A stretch of 64,000 nucleotides of DNA. Origin: JALHOM01 sp964615775 (lineage in GTDB: Bacteria > Patescibacteriota > Saccharimonadia > Saccharimonadales > 2-12-FULL-41-12). The translations under genes and the position numbers were made by a program. The notes under the pieces are model-generated. The model was not told the DNA's origin, did no database searches, and was given only the letters and a program-made list of their open reading frames with translations. The first letter of the stretch is position 1. Every line of letters starts with the position of its first letter. The stretch covers positions 41,262 to 105,261 of the forward strand of contig CAZTQB010000003.1 in assembly GCA_964615775.1 (NCBI GenBank), in the 5' to 3' direction. This document shows, in pieces, positions 1 to 9,032 of the stretch.

Positions 1-573
1 TTTTATTACCTTGTCTCTACCAATTACTTTTGTCATGTTGGGATTTTGCTGAGTCTGGGTAGCTAAGTCTCGCATAATCTTAGCTAATTTTTTGTTAGTA
101 ATTTTGGCCATAATATCGATATCGTAGGTGCTGGATAAATTACAGCCACCAATGTAAGCGGTGTCGTTGATTATACAGTACTTGATGTGTGAGCGACCAG
201 CAATCGAGCTAGAAAACTTTCGTTTTGGGACGTTAGTTTGGCTCAAGTTTATGCCAGCGGATTTTAACTCTTTTAGTAGTAAGCCAAGCTTACTCCAGAG
301 TCCTTTAGGTTTGGCGGGCATTTTGGTATTAAAAAATAATGGACCTGGTATGACTTTGTGATATGAAATGAAGTTATAGGCGTCGTAAGCTAGGTAAACA
401 TCTGTCCCGTTTTTGCTAGCTAATTTTAGAGTCTCTGATAAAGTTGTCATTCGATTACCGGCATCGATGTTCATGGTGGCTAGAGCTACAAAATCTTTGC
501 TATGGCACCGGGCAATATGATTAGTTATTTCGCTAAAATATTCTTGTTTGGATAAAAATTCGATAGTGTTCAA
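1..573 (-). CDS. phospholipase D-like protein (3'-partial)
   Basis: This minus-strand frame is open from a TTG at 573 through the left edge, so the C-terminus is missing. It encodes about 191 residues. An early segment reading VALATMNIDAG and then SKNGTDVYLAYDAY resembles the first strands of PLDc_2 domains. Further on, the segment SHIKYCIINDTAYIGGCN matches the HxK...GG.N signature of phospholipase D/cardiolipin-synthase-like enzymes, though the usual Asp after HxK(x4) is Asn here, with Asp following it. The start lies 8 bases beyond the 3' end of the tRNA-Met gene on the same strand, so co-transcription with the tRNA is possible. The TTG start is my choice because no ATG lies upstream of the conserved part. 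Whether it is a lipid synthase, phosphodiesterase or nuclease cannot be told. Confidence 0.7.
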   Translation of the reverse strand, partial: MNTIEFLSKQEYFSEITNHIARCHSKDFVALATMNIDAGNRMTTLSETLKLASKNGTDVYLAYDAYNFISYHKVIPGPLFFNTKMPAKPKGLWSKLGLLLKELKSAGINLSQTNVPKRKFSSSIAGRSHIKYCIINDTAYIGGCNLSSTYDIDIMAKITNKKLAKIMRDLATQTQQNPNMTKVIGRDKVIK

Positions 574-580
574 AATAAAA

Positions 581-657
581 TGGTAGCAGCGACTGGATTT
601 GAACCAGTGACCCCAGGCTTATGAGTCCTGTGCTCTAACCAACTGAGCTACGCTGCC
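581..657 (-). tRNA. tRNA-Met (anticodon CAT), CCA encoded
   Basis: A complete cloverleaf reads on the minus strand. The acceptor strand GGCAGCG pairs with CGCTGCT, giving a G1-U72 wobble at the end, followed by A and an encoded CCA. The D arm is GCTCAGTTGGTTAGAGC, the anticodon loop has CAT at 34-36, and the T arm carries GGTTCAAATCC. It lacks the C1 x A72 mismatch and the GGG/CCC anticodon stem of initiators, so it is elongator Met or the Ile2 (CAT) precursor. Telling these apart needs identity-element analysis. Confidence 0.95.
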
Positions 658-710
658 ACGGTGTACTTTATGATATCACTATGTTTAATTTGTTAATAAA
701 GCAAGACTAA

Positions 711-765
711 AGCAGTTGGTTAGAGTGTGTGCTATTAATAATTTTTCCAACTAAGCTACGCTGCT
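711..765. repeat. degenerate tRNA-Met 5'-half remnants, inverted pair
   Basis: Positions 747-765 repeat the 5' half of the neighbouring tRNA-Met gene (639-657) in the same orientation with two differences in 19 bases. Positions 711-725 carry a D-arm-like AGCAGTTGGTTAGAG in the opposite orientation. The two pieces could pair through AGTTGG/CCAACT. No complete cloverleaf can be drawn, so this is a relic or a structured leader rather than a tRNA gene. Confidence 0.65.
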
Positions 766-801
766 ATTTTAACTCATAATATCACTAAACTAAACTGTTA
801 T

Positions 802-1344
802 CTAGATGAATTTAGTAAGCTCAGCATTCTTAAACGGTGAGCCACGCTTTTTTAGTGACTGGTTTTTGATACGTCTGTGTAGGGCTCGGCCAAAGGCTCC
901 GTGACCGACCACCAAAATTGTCTGAGCGTCCAAACTACACAAATATTCATAAAATTCATTAGCACGTTTTTGTAAGTCTTTTAGCTTTTCGACGTCTTTG
1001 TACGAGTCGATTGCCGACTCGTCAATTGCATATTTGGTTTTGGCAACTAATCTTTTGTTGCCCTCTAGTTCTCCAAAATCTCTTTCTATTGATTCTGGTC
1101 GGATGATGATTTTTTTGGCATCATACTCTATTTCTTTGCCAAAAATTTCGGCTGTTTGCTTGGCTCTAGATAGATTTGAGGAGATAATCAAGTCAAACTT
1201 TAGACCTTTTTGCTGTGCTAAATATCCAGCTGTCCTAGCCTGCTCTTTACCTTTATCTGTAAGTGGCGTATCGCTAGAACCAGCCCAGGTCCTGGCTTTA
1301 TTAAACTCACTTTCTCCATGTCTAATAAAATACAAATGTTTCAT
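802..1344 (-). CDS. histidine phosphatase family protein (phosphoglycerate mutase-like)
   Basis: 180 aa, the usual length of small single-domain histidine phosphatases. The N-terminal phosphohistidine motif RHGESEFN is at residues 8-15 (catalytic His9), and the second catalytic His lies in GHGAFGR at about residue 148. The family includes phosphoglycerate mutases, cobalamin and nucleotide phosphatases, and broad phosphatases, so the substrate is not predictable. The gene overlaps the stop of the upstream HAM1-like gene by four bases (ATGA), so the two are probably translated as one unit. Together they suggest a nucleotide or sugar-phosphate clean-up role, which is inference. Confidence 0.85.
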   Translation of the reverse strand: MKHLYFIRHGESEFNKARTWAGSSDTPLTDKGKEQARTAGYLAQQKGLKFDLIISSNLSRAKQTAEIFGKEIEYDAKKIIIRPESIERDFGELEGNKRLVAKTKYAIDESAIDSYKDVEKLKDLQKRANEFYEYLCSLDAQTILVVGHGAFGRALHRRIKNQSLKKRGSPFKNAELTKFI

Positions 1345-1895
1345 ATTTTTTTATACCAATCTAGAAAATCGTCCCAAAGCTTCCGGCCAGCACAATATTT
1401 GTCCAGATCTTTTTTTAAAAGCTCGTTTAGCGGAGTTTTGTCGTCTACAAAACTAGTGACCTGGAGTATCGGGGTACCTGGTCGAGACGATGCTTGGTCG
1501 ATGAATTTTCGCTCATGGGTTTCTTCAAAAATAGTAATCAAGCCATTTTTATTGATGTATGCTAGTCTTGCAGTAAGATAAATTGTTTTATCTTGATAGT
1601 TCTTCATAATTTTTAGCCAGTCGCTAGCAGTAAACCAGTGGTTCATCGACTTCATATACGGTCCCGGAAAGCCATTGAGAGCAGGTATAGACCAGCAATC
1701 GTCGCTTACTAAGAGTGGCTTGTTGATTTTATCAAAAACGCTCTTAGCCTTATGTTTAATAATCTCTATAGGGTCTTCGGACTGCACCTCATCTACTTGA
1801 TTGTCGATTTGTTCTAGTTCGACACCGTGTTTTTGGCAGGCGAGCTTGGCAAACTTAAGTTTGTCTGGGTTGGATGTACAGAAAATTAAACTCAT
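1341..1895 (-). CDS. HAM1/RdgB-like non-canonical NTP pyrophosphatase family protein
   Basis: 184 aa. Starting at ATG 1895, the protein opens with LIFCTSNPDKLKFAK, the SxNxxK nucleotide-binding loop of Ham1/RdgB enzymes. It continues with SDDCWSIPALNGFPGPYMK, matching the family's acidic catalytic loop (usually EDTGL..GxPGPY). The family hydrolyses ITP, dITP and XTP to monophosphates. SDDC replaces the usual EDTG, so this is a divergent member. A second and more standard HAM1 protein lies at 58397-58930. The upstream TTG-type extension (14 codons) was rejected because it lacks conservation and would overlap tilS. It is divergent from tilS with only 17 bases between the start codons. Confidence 0.8.
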   Translation of the reverse strand: MSLIFCTSNPDKLKFAKLACQKHGVELEQIDNQVDEVQSEDPIEIIKHKAKSVFDKINKPLLVSDDCWSIPALNGFPGPYMKSMNHWFTASDWLKIMKNYQDKTIYLTARLAYINKNGLITIFEETHERKFIDQASSRPGTPILQVTSFVDDKTPLNELLKKDLDKYCAGRKLWDDFLDWYKKI

Positions 1896-1912
1896 ACTGT
1901 TAAAATTATAAG

Positions 1913-2797
1913 ATGAAACTGGATATAGAGTCAAATAAGTATGTTGTGGCGGTAAGCGGTGGTGTGGATTCGGCAGTCTGTTTGGATTTATTAGCTAAGG
2001 ATAAGGCTCTTGATTTGGTGGTGGCACATTTTGACCATGGGATTCGTACAGACTCAGAGGCCGACAGAATTTTAGTAGAAAAGTTGGCCAAGAAATATCA
2101 GCTGGAGTTCGAATATAAACGTGAAAATTTAGGTAGTGAAGCGTCGGAAGAACTAGCGAGGAATAGGCGATATAAATTTTTAAATGAAATTAAGGCTCAA
2201 TGCAGGGCTGTCAAAATAATCACCGCTCATCATCAAGATGATGTATTAGAAACCGCGACCATTAACTTGCTTAGAGGTACTGGGATTAAGGGGGTGATTG
2301 CAATTTATAATCCAGAGTATCTTCGGCCGCTACTTGGATTTACTAAGCAAGATATACTAAATTACGCTCGAGACAATAATCTACATTACAGTGAAGATTC
2401 CACCAACTCTTCAACTAAATATTTACGCAATCGAGTTCGCAAAAAGCTAACTGATATAAGTTACGAAGATCGCAAAAAGCTACTGGAGTTAGTCAGGTGC
2501 TTGCAACAAAATTATGATAGCTCTCAGGAAATCTTAAGTAATATTTGGCAAGATTGTGAGCTAGAGGTTAATACTATAAATCGCAATAAATTTGTAAGCT
2601 TACCTCATAAAGTGGCTTGTGAACTGGTGGTATTTTGGTTGAGGAAGCAGCAGATAAAATTTGATCGTAAATTGATTGAAAAACTGGTTGTAGATTTGAA
2701 AGTTGGTAAAAATTCAAGTTTCTTTGATGTTGATAAATCTGCTCGCTTTTTGGTAACAAAACACAAAATTAGCCTATTAACAGATTACAATGTATAA
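1913..2797 (+). CDS. tilS: tRNA(Ile)-lysidine synthase TilS
   Basis: 294 aa. The PP-loop motif SGGVDS is at residues 15-20, followed by AHFDHGIR and the HHQDDVLET...LRGTG signature of TilS N-terminal ATPase domains. TilS ligates lysine to C34 of tRNA-Ile2 (CAU) so that it reads AUA; the tRNA with CAT anticodon at 581-657 could be a substrate if it is Ile2. The protein is shorter than the E. coli enzyme (about 430 aa) and appears to lack most of the C-terminal tRNA-binding domains, as seen in other small genomes. A TAAAAT box ends six bases before the ATG and there is no Shine-Dalgarno sequence, so the mRNA may be leaderless. Confidence 0.95.
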   Translation: MKLDIESNKYVVAVSGGVDSAVCLDLLAKDKALDLVVAHFDHGIRTDSEADRILVEKLAKKYQLEFEYKRENLGSEASEELARNRRYKFLNEIKAQCRAVKIITAHHQDDVLETATINLLRGTGIKGVIAIYNPEYLRPLLGFTKQDILNYARDNNLHYSEDSTNSSTKYLRNRVRKKLTDISYEDRKKLLELVRCLQQNYDSSQEILSNIWQDCELEVNTINRNKFVSLPHKVACELVVFWLRKQQIKFDRKLIEKLVVDLKVGKNSSFFDVDKSARFLVTKHKISLLTDYNV

Positions 2798-2865
2798 TAG
2801 TTTTTGTTGATTTTAGTAATAATAAATCTACGTCAGAGAAATTTCAGGGAGAATTAGTTTAATTT

Positions 2866-4749
2866 ATGGCAAGTAAATTTAGTCCAAACAAGAAATTGCC
2901 CAAGGGCAAGATGAACGGTAAAAATAGTATGCTAAAAAATATCGGTTTTGTGATATTGATACTTATTTTCGGATTTATCTTTTATTCATCACTTAATTCT
3001 GGTTCGTCAAAATTAAAAGATGTGCCGTTTTCTGAGGTAATAACTCGGGCCAACAAAGGCGAAGTTAAGAAGATTGAAGTCCAAGATGCCGAAATAAAGA
3101 TTACGCCCAAAGACAAAGACAAGCCTACTGAAAAGAGTCGCAAAGACCCTGCATCGAGTATTTATGAGCAGGGTCTAAATGTCGATGCTCCGGTTGAGGT
3201 GGTTAATACTAAGCCGTCGAGCAGCGGAGGAATAATTACGACATTTTTGATTAGTTTTTTGCCAGTGCTTTTGATAATTGGTGTGCTTTTATACATGATG
3301 CGTTCAGCCCAAGGCCAGGGCAATCAAGCCTTAAGTTTTGGTAAAAGTCGAGCTAAACTTTATGGCAATGACAAAGACAAAGTATCTTTTAAAGATATTG
3401 CTGGCAACGATGAAGCGAAGCAGGACTTAGAAGAAGTTGTCGAATTTTTGAAATATCCGAAAAAGTTTGAAGGCTTGGGTGCCAAAATTCCCAAAGGTGT
3501 CTTGTTAGTTGGTCCTCCAGGAACAGGTAAAACTATGTTAGCTCGAGCTACGGCCGGCGAAGCTAACGCCCCGTTCTTTAGTATTTCTGGTTCGGAGTTT
3601 GTGGAGATGTTTGTGGGTGTTGGTGCATCTAGAGTGCGAGATTTATTTGCCAAGGCAAAAAAGAACGCACCATGTATAATTTTCATAGACGAGATTGATG
3701 CTGTAGGACGTAAGCGTGGTTCTGGCATGGGCGGTGGTCATGATGAAAGGGAACAAACACTTAATCAAATTTTGGTAGAGATGGATGGTTTTGAGCAAGG
3801 TCAAAATGTGATTGTATTAGCCGCAACCAACCGAGCTGACGTATTGGATCCAGCTTTATTAAGACCTGGTAGGTTTGATAGACGAGTTAACATTAATCTG
3901 CCTGACCGCAAAGATCGACTAGAAATATTAAAAAATCACTTTGCTAAAAAACCGCTGGAAAAATCAGTTGACCTAGATGCATTGGCGGCCAAAACGGCTG
4001 GTAGTTCTGGGGCTGATTTAGCAAATATTGCTAACGAAGCTGCTATTTTAGCGGCTCGCAAAAACCAAAAAACCATTACAAACGATATCGTAACTTCCGC
4101 CTTTGAAAAAGTAGCGATTGGTCCAGAGCGAAAAAGCAAAATCATGAACGATTTTGAAAAGCAGCTGACTGCCTATCATGAAGCAGGACATGCTATAGTT
4201 GGACACGTTTTACCAGATAGCGATTTGGTACATAAAGTTACAATTATTCCGCGTGGTGGTACTGGGGGCGTAACTTGGTTTATCCCGCCAGAAGATAAGA
4301 GCTATCATAGTATAATTGAATATAAGGACGTTTTGGCTCGAATGCTTGGTGGTAGAATCGCTGAGGAAATTATTTATGGCAAAGATCGAGTTACTACAGG
4401 AGCAGGTTCTGACTTACAAAAAGCAGCAGAATTAGCCCGAGAGATGGTTGTCAATCAGGGAATGGGTGATAAATTACGTGATCAAGTTTTTCATGTTGAA
4501 AGCGGCATGATGTTTGAAAAAATCACGCATGAGAAGCAATATTCAGAGCAGACAGCCAAGGTAATTGATGATGAAGTTGAAGCCTTGATCAGTGAGGCTG
4601 CTCGACGAGCTAGAGAAGTAATCAAGGCTAACCTAACTTACCTAGAAAAGCTGAAAGATGCTTTGATTAAAAGTGAAACTGTCGAAGCTGAAGAAGTGAT
4701 TAAGATCTTTGAGGGTACGCACATGCCAAAAAGTGCAAACTTGTATTAA
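2866..4749 (+). CDS. ftsH: ATP-dependent zinc metalloprotease FtsH
   Basis: 627 aa, normal length. After a basic cytosolic tail there is one membrane segment (about residues 25-43), an extracytoplasmic loop, a second segment (about 122-145), an AAA+ domain and a C-terminal M41 peptidase. Walker A GPPGTGKT is at 216-223, Walker B IIFIDEID near 271-278, the second region of homology includes RPGRFDRR, and the zinc site HEAGH is at 438-442. FtsH is a membrane-anchored hexamer that degrades misfolded membrane proteins and short-lived regulators. It sits between tilS and murJ; tilS-ftsH adjacency is common in bacteria. The ATG at 2866 is preceded by a weak purine stretch. Confidence 0.97.
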   Translation: MASKFSPNKKLPKGKMNGKNSMLKNIGFVILILIFGFIFYSSLNSGSSKLKDVPFSEVITRANKGEVKKIEVQDAEIKITPKDKDKPTEKSRKDPASSIYEQGLNVDAPVEVVNTKPSSSGGIITTFLISFLPVLLIIGVLLYMMRSAQGQGNQALSFGKSRAKLYGNDKDKVSFKDIAGNDEAKQDLEEVVEFLKYPKKFEGLGAKIPKGVLLVGPPGTGKTMLARATAGEANAPFFSISGSEFVEMFVGVGASRVRDLFAKAKKNAPCIIFIDEIDAVGRKRGSGMGGGHDEREQTLNQILVEMDGFEQGQNVIVLAATNRADVLDPALLRPGRFDRRVNINLPDRKDRLEILKNHFAKKPLEKSVDLDALAAKTAGSSGADLANIANEAAILAARKNQKTITNDIVTSAFEKVAIGPERKSKIMNDFEKQLTAYHEAGHAIVGHVLPDSDLVHKVTIIPRGGTGGVTWFIPPEDKSYHSIIEYKDVLARMLGGRIAEEIIYGKDRVTTGAGSDLQKAAELAREMVVNQGMGDKLRDQVFHVESGMMFEKITHEKQYSEQTAKVIDDEVEALISEAARRAREVIKANLTYLEKLKDALIKSETVEAEEVIKIFEGTHMPKSANLY

Positions 4750-4848
4750 AATTGTCTAGCTAAATCCAAAAAATTCTATCTTAAACGGAACAACAGGTCT
4801 ATAATTGATAACTGAAATATTAATTAAAATTAGATTCATACGAGAGAT

Positions 4849-6459
4849 TTGAGAAAAAGTACACGAATATTTTCCAAAGCCAATAAACGTATAAGCCTCG
4901 GTAGTGCTGCGGCATTATTGATGACGGCTTCGATGCTTGGCCAACTGCTTGGTTTTTTACGTACTAAGTTGGTTAATGCTAACTTCCCAGCTCTTGGTCC
5001 TGACAGTACTGATGCTTATTTTGCCGCCTTTAAAATCCCTGATTTATTCTTTTTTACATTAGCAGCCGGTGCTTTAGGCGTGGCTTTTATTCCTTTTCTG
5101 ACTGACCATTTGCAAAAAGGTGACAAAAAATCGGTTTTTGAACTGAGTAGTAGCTTGCTTAATTTTTTGGCAATAGTTATGGCGGTAGTTGGCATAATAA
5201 TCTTTATTTTTGCCGAGCCATTGTTGCATTATGTGGTGTCACCAAATCTTAGTCCAGAGCAAATGCATAATGCTAGTACAATTATGCGTCTGATTGCTTT
5301 TAACCCACTACTATTTACCATTTCGGGTATTTTTACTAGTGTGCAACAGACATTTGGTCGGTTTTTCTTTTATGCGGTAGCTCCACTTTTTTATAATTTG
5401 TCGATAATTTTTGGTATGTATATTTTCAAATCTGAGTTTGGTCTAATCAGCCTTGGCATAGGAGCATTGACAGGAGCAATTCTGCAACTTTTAATTTCAA
5501 TTTTAGGATTTATCGGCATGAAGTTTCGCTATCATAGAACAATTATGTGGCATAACTTAGAATTTAGAAGTATTTTGCGGCAGTTACCACCAAGGTCGCT
5601 TGATCAGGGTATTGATTCGCTAAATAGTATTGTCGAAACAAACTTGGCTCGTCGATTGGGTGACGGAAAGCTAACTTACTACGAAAACGCTTATACGCTA
5701 CAGTCGGCTCCTTCGCTACTTATCGGCACGGCCATCTCTACGGCTGCTTTTCCGCGGTTAAGTGAAAGATTGTCGCAAAATCGCAGTGATTTATTCAGAA
5801 AAGATTTTCTTAATATCTTACGTACAATGATTTGGATAATTTTACCGATTGCAATTTTAACGTATTTCTTACGTGGCTATTTGGCTCGTCTGATTTTTGC
5901 CAATGATGCACCACAGATTGCTATAATTTTAGGATTTTTTGTTGGAGCAATTATTTTTAGGACTATTTATGCGTTGGTTTCACGTTGGTTTTATGCCCAG
6001 AAAGATACAAAAACACCACTTTATGTGTCAGTGTTTTCTATTTTATTAAACGTTGTTTTGGCTTATATTTTGTCCAGGCCTTACAACTATGACGTAGCTG
6101 GTTTAGCAATGGCTCAGTCATGGGTGGCGGTGGCTGAAGTTGTTATTTTGTTTTCCGTTATGGCTTACCGAGACCATAAGTTAATCGATAGGGAGTTTTG
6201 GAGTGCAATTTATAGGATTTTGTCGGTAGCAGGCTTCACGTTAATTATGGCTTATGTCATGGTTTCTATGTACCCACTTAGTACTTATGACAGAGGTGTA
6301 TTTACTTTAGGTGGCAAGTTACTGTTGATTATTGTGCCAACCTCAGCTGTTTATATTGGGTTTTCGTTAATTTTTGGCCTAAAAGAAGCTAAATATGTTC
6401 TAAATAAACTAAAAGATATTATTCTGAAGCCAATCAAGCTGTACTCTGTTAGAATATAA
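4849..6459 (+). CDS. murJ: lipid II flippase MurJ (MviN family)
   Basis: 536 aa of mostly hydrophobic sequence with about 14 membrane segments. The N-terminal stretch MLGQLLGFLRTKLVNANF matches the conserved start of MurJ/MviN proteins, and the DAYFAAFKIPDLFFFTLAAGAL segment that follows it is equally characteristic. MurJ flips lipid II across the cytoplasmic membrane for peptidoglycan assembly and belongs to the MOP superfamily. The start is a TTG at 4849; the next ATG (4921) would cut into the conserved N-terminus. lepA follows after only four bases, so the two are co-transcribed. Confidence 0.93.
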   Translation: MRKSTRIFSKANKRISLGSAAALLMTASMLGQLLGFLRTKLVNANFPALGPDSTDAYFAAFKIPDLFFFTLAAGALGVAFIPFLTDHLQKGDKKSVFELSSSLLNFLAIVMAVVGIIIFIFAEPLLHYVVSPNLSPEQMHNASTIMRLIAFNPLLFTISGIFTSVQQTFGRFFFYAVAPLFYNLSIIFGMYIFKSEFGLISLGIGALTGAILQLLISILGFIGMKFRYHRTIMWHNLEFRSILRQLPPRSLDQGIDSLNSIVETNLARRLGDGKLTYYENAYTLQSAPSLLIGTAISTAAFPRLSERLSQNRSDLFRKDFLNILRTMIWIILPIAILTYFLRGYLARLIFANDAPQIAIILGFFVGAIIFRTIYALVSRWFYAQKDTKTPLYVSVFSILLNVVLAYILSRPYNYDVAGLAMAQSWVAVAEVVILFSVMAYRDHKLIDREFWSAIYRILSVAGFTLIMAYVMVSMYPLSTYDRGVFTLGGKLLLIIVPTSAVYIGFSLIFGLKEAKYVLNKLKDIILKPIKLYSVRI

Positions 6460-6463
6460 CAAC

Positions 6464-8281
6464 ATGAATCAATCAAATATACGAAATTTTTGCATTATTG
6501 CACATATCGATCATGGCAAAAGTACTTTAGCCGATAGATTATTAGAGATGACGGGTACAGTGCAGAAACGTGACATGAAAGCACAGCTGCTTGATAAAAT
6601 GGACTTAGAACGCGAGAAGGGAATAACTATTAAATTAGCACCAGTCCGTATGAGCTATAGCTATGTCCAGCAGGCCAATGTAGATAGCAGTAGTGGTGTT
6701 TATGAGCTGAACTTGATAGATACACCAGGACATGTTGATTTTAGCTATGAAGTGTCGCGGAGTTTGCAGGCGTGTGAAGGAGCGATTTTAGTAGTTGACG
6801 CATCACAGGGCATACAAGCTCAAACTCTAGCCAACGTTTACTTGGCAATGGAGGCTGATCTAAAAATAATTCCGGTGCTTAACAAGATTGATTTGCCAGC
6901 GGCTGATGTGCCAAAAGTTACTAGAGAAGTAGTTAGTTTGCTTGGCTGTGATGAGTCAGAAATACTGCACATTAGTGCCAAAACCGGTCAAGGCGTAGAG
7001 GCGGTTTTGGGAGCTGTAGTTGAGCGGGTAGAGCCACCTCGAGAACTAAAGCCCGACCAGACGCGAGCTTTGATATTTGATAGTTATTATGATGACTACA
7101 GAGGTGTGATATTGTATGTGCGAGTTGTTGATGGAGTGATCAAAAAAAACGCTGAGATCAAAATGTGTGCCACTGCGGCTACAGGATTAGCACTAGAAGT
7201 TGGTCATCTTTCGCCAGACATGAAGCCTGACCAAGAGCTAAAACCAGGTGAGATTGGCTATATTGTGACTAATCTTCGAACTACACGCGAAGCCAAGGTG
7301 GGCGATACGGTTACTCTGGCAACAAGACCTAGTCCGCTTCCTTTGCCTGGCTATAAAGATGTTAAACCGTTTGTTTACGCTGGCTTTTTTCCGGAGAGTA
7401 ATGAACAGTATCAGGAACTAAAAGATGCGATTGAGAAATTATCACTTAGCGACTCAGCCTTGCAATACGAGCTAGAAAATTCGCCAGTACTAGGTTTTGG
7501 TGTAAGGGTTGGCTTTTTGGGTTTGCTGCATATGGATATTGTGCGTGAGCGGCTGGAACGGGAGTATGATCTTGATCTGATTGTAACTAACCCTAGTACT
7601 GACTATCAGATTAAATTACTAAATGGTGAAAATTTAGACATAAAAAGTGCAGCTGATTTGCCTGATGCTTCTAAGGTGGCAGAAATTGCTGAGCCGTGGA
7701 TAAAAGGTGAAATTGTAGTTCCAAACACTTATGTAGGAGCGGTAATTCAGCTTATTTCATCAAAAAGAGGCGTGCAGAATAATATTAGCTTTGTTGATGA
7801 GCAGCTAGCTTTAATTAGTTTTGATGCTCCGCTAGCTAATCTTTTAACAGATTTTTACGATCAGCTCAAAAGTGTAACTTCTGGCTATGGCAGTTTTAAT
7901 TATGAGCTGTCTGAGTACCGCGTAGAAAATTTAGTACGTTTAGACTTTTATGTAGCTGGCGAGATAGTTAACGCGTTAAGTATTATGGTGCATCGTACTG
8001 AAGCAGAGAGTTTAGGGCGAGAAATTGTTAATAAACTTAAAGAAGTTATACCACGGCAAAACTTTCAGATTGCCCTGCAGGCAGGTATTGGCGGGCGATT
8101 TATTGCACGTGAAGACGTAAAAGCTTACCGCAAAGACGTAACAGCTAAACTCTACGGCGGTGATGTCTCGCGTCGCAAAAAGTTATTGGCCAAGCAAAAA
8201 AAAGGTAAGGCCAGAGCTAAGCGATTTGGTAACGTTGATATACCATCTGAAGCATTCACAGTACTTCTAAAACGTGACTAG
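6464..8281 (+). CDS. lepA: elongation factor 4 (LepA)
   Basis: 605 aa, full length. The G domain begins at once with CIIAHIDHGKSTLADRLLE, then has DTPGHVDFSYEVSRS and NKIDLP. Domains II and III and the LepA-specific C-terminal domain follow, and the basic tail KKLLAKQKKGKARAKR is typical of the family. EF4 is a ribosome-associated GTPase that acts on stalled or pre-translocated ribosomes. It directly follows murJ and is followed after 24 bases by gmk. Confidence 0.97.
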   Translation: MNQSNIRNFCIIAHIDHGKSTLADRLLEMTGTVQKRDMKAQLLDKMDLEREKGITIKLAPVRMSYSYVQQANVDSSSGVYELNLIDTPGHVDFSYEVSRSLQACEGAILVVDASQGIQAQTLANVYLAMEADLKIIPVLNKIDLPAADVPKVTREVVSLLGCDESEILHISAKTGQGVEAVLGAVVERVEPPRELKPDQTRALIFDSYYDDYRGVILYVRVVDGVIKKNAEIKMCATAATGLALEVGHLSPDMKPDQELKPGEIGYIVTNLRTTREAKVGDTVTLATRPSPLPLPGYKDVKPFVYAGFFPESNEQYQELKDAIEKLSLSDSALQYELENSPVLGFGVRVGFLGLLHMDIVRERLEREYDLDLIVTNPSTDYQIKLLNGENLDIKSAADLPDASKVAEIAEPWIKGEIVVPNTYVGAVIQLISSKRGVQNNISFVDEQLALISFDAPLANLLTDFYDQLKSVTSGYGSFNYELSEYRVENLVRLDFYVAGEIVNALSIMVHRTEAESLGREIVNKLKEVIPRQNFQIALQAGIGGRFIAREDVKAYRKDVTAKLYGGDVSRRKKLLAKQKKGKARAKRFGNVDIPSEAFTVLLKRD

Positions 8282-8305
8282 ACTGTGATAAAATAACCTA
8301 CCATA

Positions 8306-9028
8306 ATGACTGATATTGAAGCTAAAATAAGTAATTATTCCCCGCCGGCGAACTTAGTCGAGCAGTTAAAAGGTATAAAACTGGTTTTTTTAGTGGGCAT
8401 AACCGCTGCCGGCAAAGACACTATTGCTGGTAAGTTATTTGCATCTGGTAGATACACGAAAATCATATCACATACCACTCGCCTGCCTCGTGAAAATGAT
8501 GGAGTTATAGAAGTGGAAGGCGTTAATTACTATTTTGTTGATATGCCTAAAATTGAGAGTATGGTTGATAAAGAAGAGTTTTTTGAGCTGAAATATAATC
8601 ATGGTAAAGTTTACGGAACATCACTTATGGCTCTAGCTAAAGTTCGTGATTCGGGTAAAATTGGCTTAAGTGATATTGATGTGCAGGGTGTCAGCGAGTA
8701 TATGTCTTTGCTGGCTGGCTATGTAACGCCGGTTTTTATTTTGCCACCAGATTATCAAACTTGGCAGCGTAGGTTTAATAGTCGATATGATGGGTCTGGC
8801 GGAGTTGCAGATAAGGAGAGGCTAGTTCGTCTTCAGACTGCGGAGTCTGAGCTGAAAGATGCTTTAACGAATGATTATTTTGAATTTGTGATTAATGATG
8901 ACTTAGCTAGAGCAGTCGAAGTAGTGGATCAGATTGCTCATGGTCAAACTTCAAGGCATAAAAATACTGAAGCCAAAAGTGTGGCCGAACAACTTTTAAG
9001 TGAACTAAGAAGAGAATTGGTCAGGTGA
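8306..9028 (+). CDS. gmk: guanylate kinase-like protein
   Basis: 240 aa. The P-loop is GITAAGKDT at 31-39, a variant of the usual GPSGAGKST. It is followed by ISHTTRLPREND and a GVNYYFVD element corresponding to the GMP-binding region, and by SDIDVQGV, corresponding to the LDIDxQG motif. Guanylate kinase makes GDP from GMP and ATP. The protein has an N-terminal extension of about 25 residues and a C-terminal tail beyond the normal 200 aa. The altered P-loop and weaker RxPRxxExxG motif make another NMP-kinase activity possible. It ends with TGA, which confirms UGA as stop. The NUDIX gene follows after four bases. Confidence 0.85.
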   Translation: MTDIEAKISNYSPPANLVEQLKGIKLVFLVGITAAGKDTIAGKLFASGRYTKIISHTTRLPRENDGVIEVEGVNYYFVDMPKIESMVDKEEFFELKYNHGKVYGTSLMALAKVRDSGKIGLSDIDVQGVSEYMSLLAGYVTPVFILPPDYQTWQRRFNSRYDGSGGVADKERLVRLQTAESELKDALTNDYFEFVINDDLARAVEVVDQIAHGQTSRHKNTEAKSVAEQLLSELRRELVR

Positions 9029-9032
9029 AATT

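Noticed and set aside
711..765. A further complete tRNA gene
   Set aside because: No anticodon arm or T arm can be formed; only 5'-half pieces are present.
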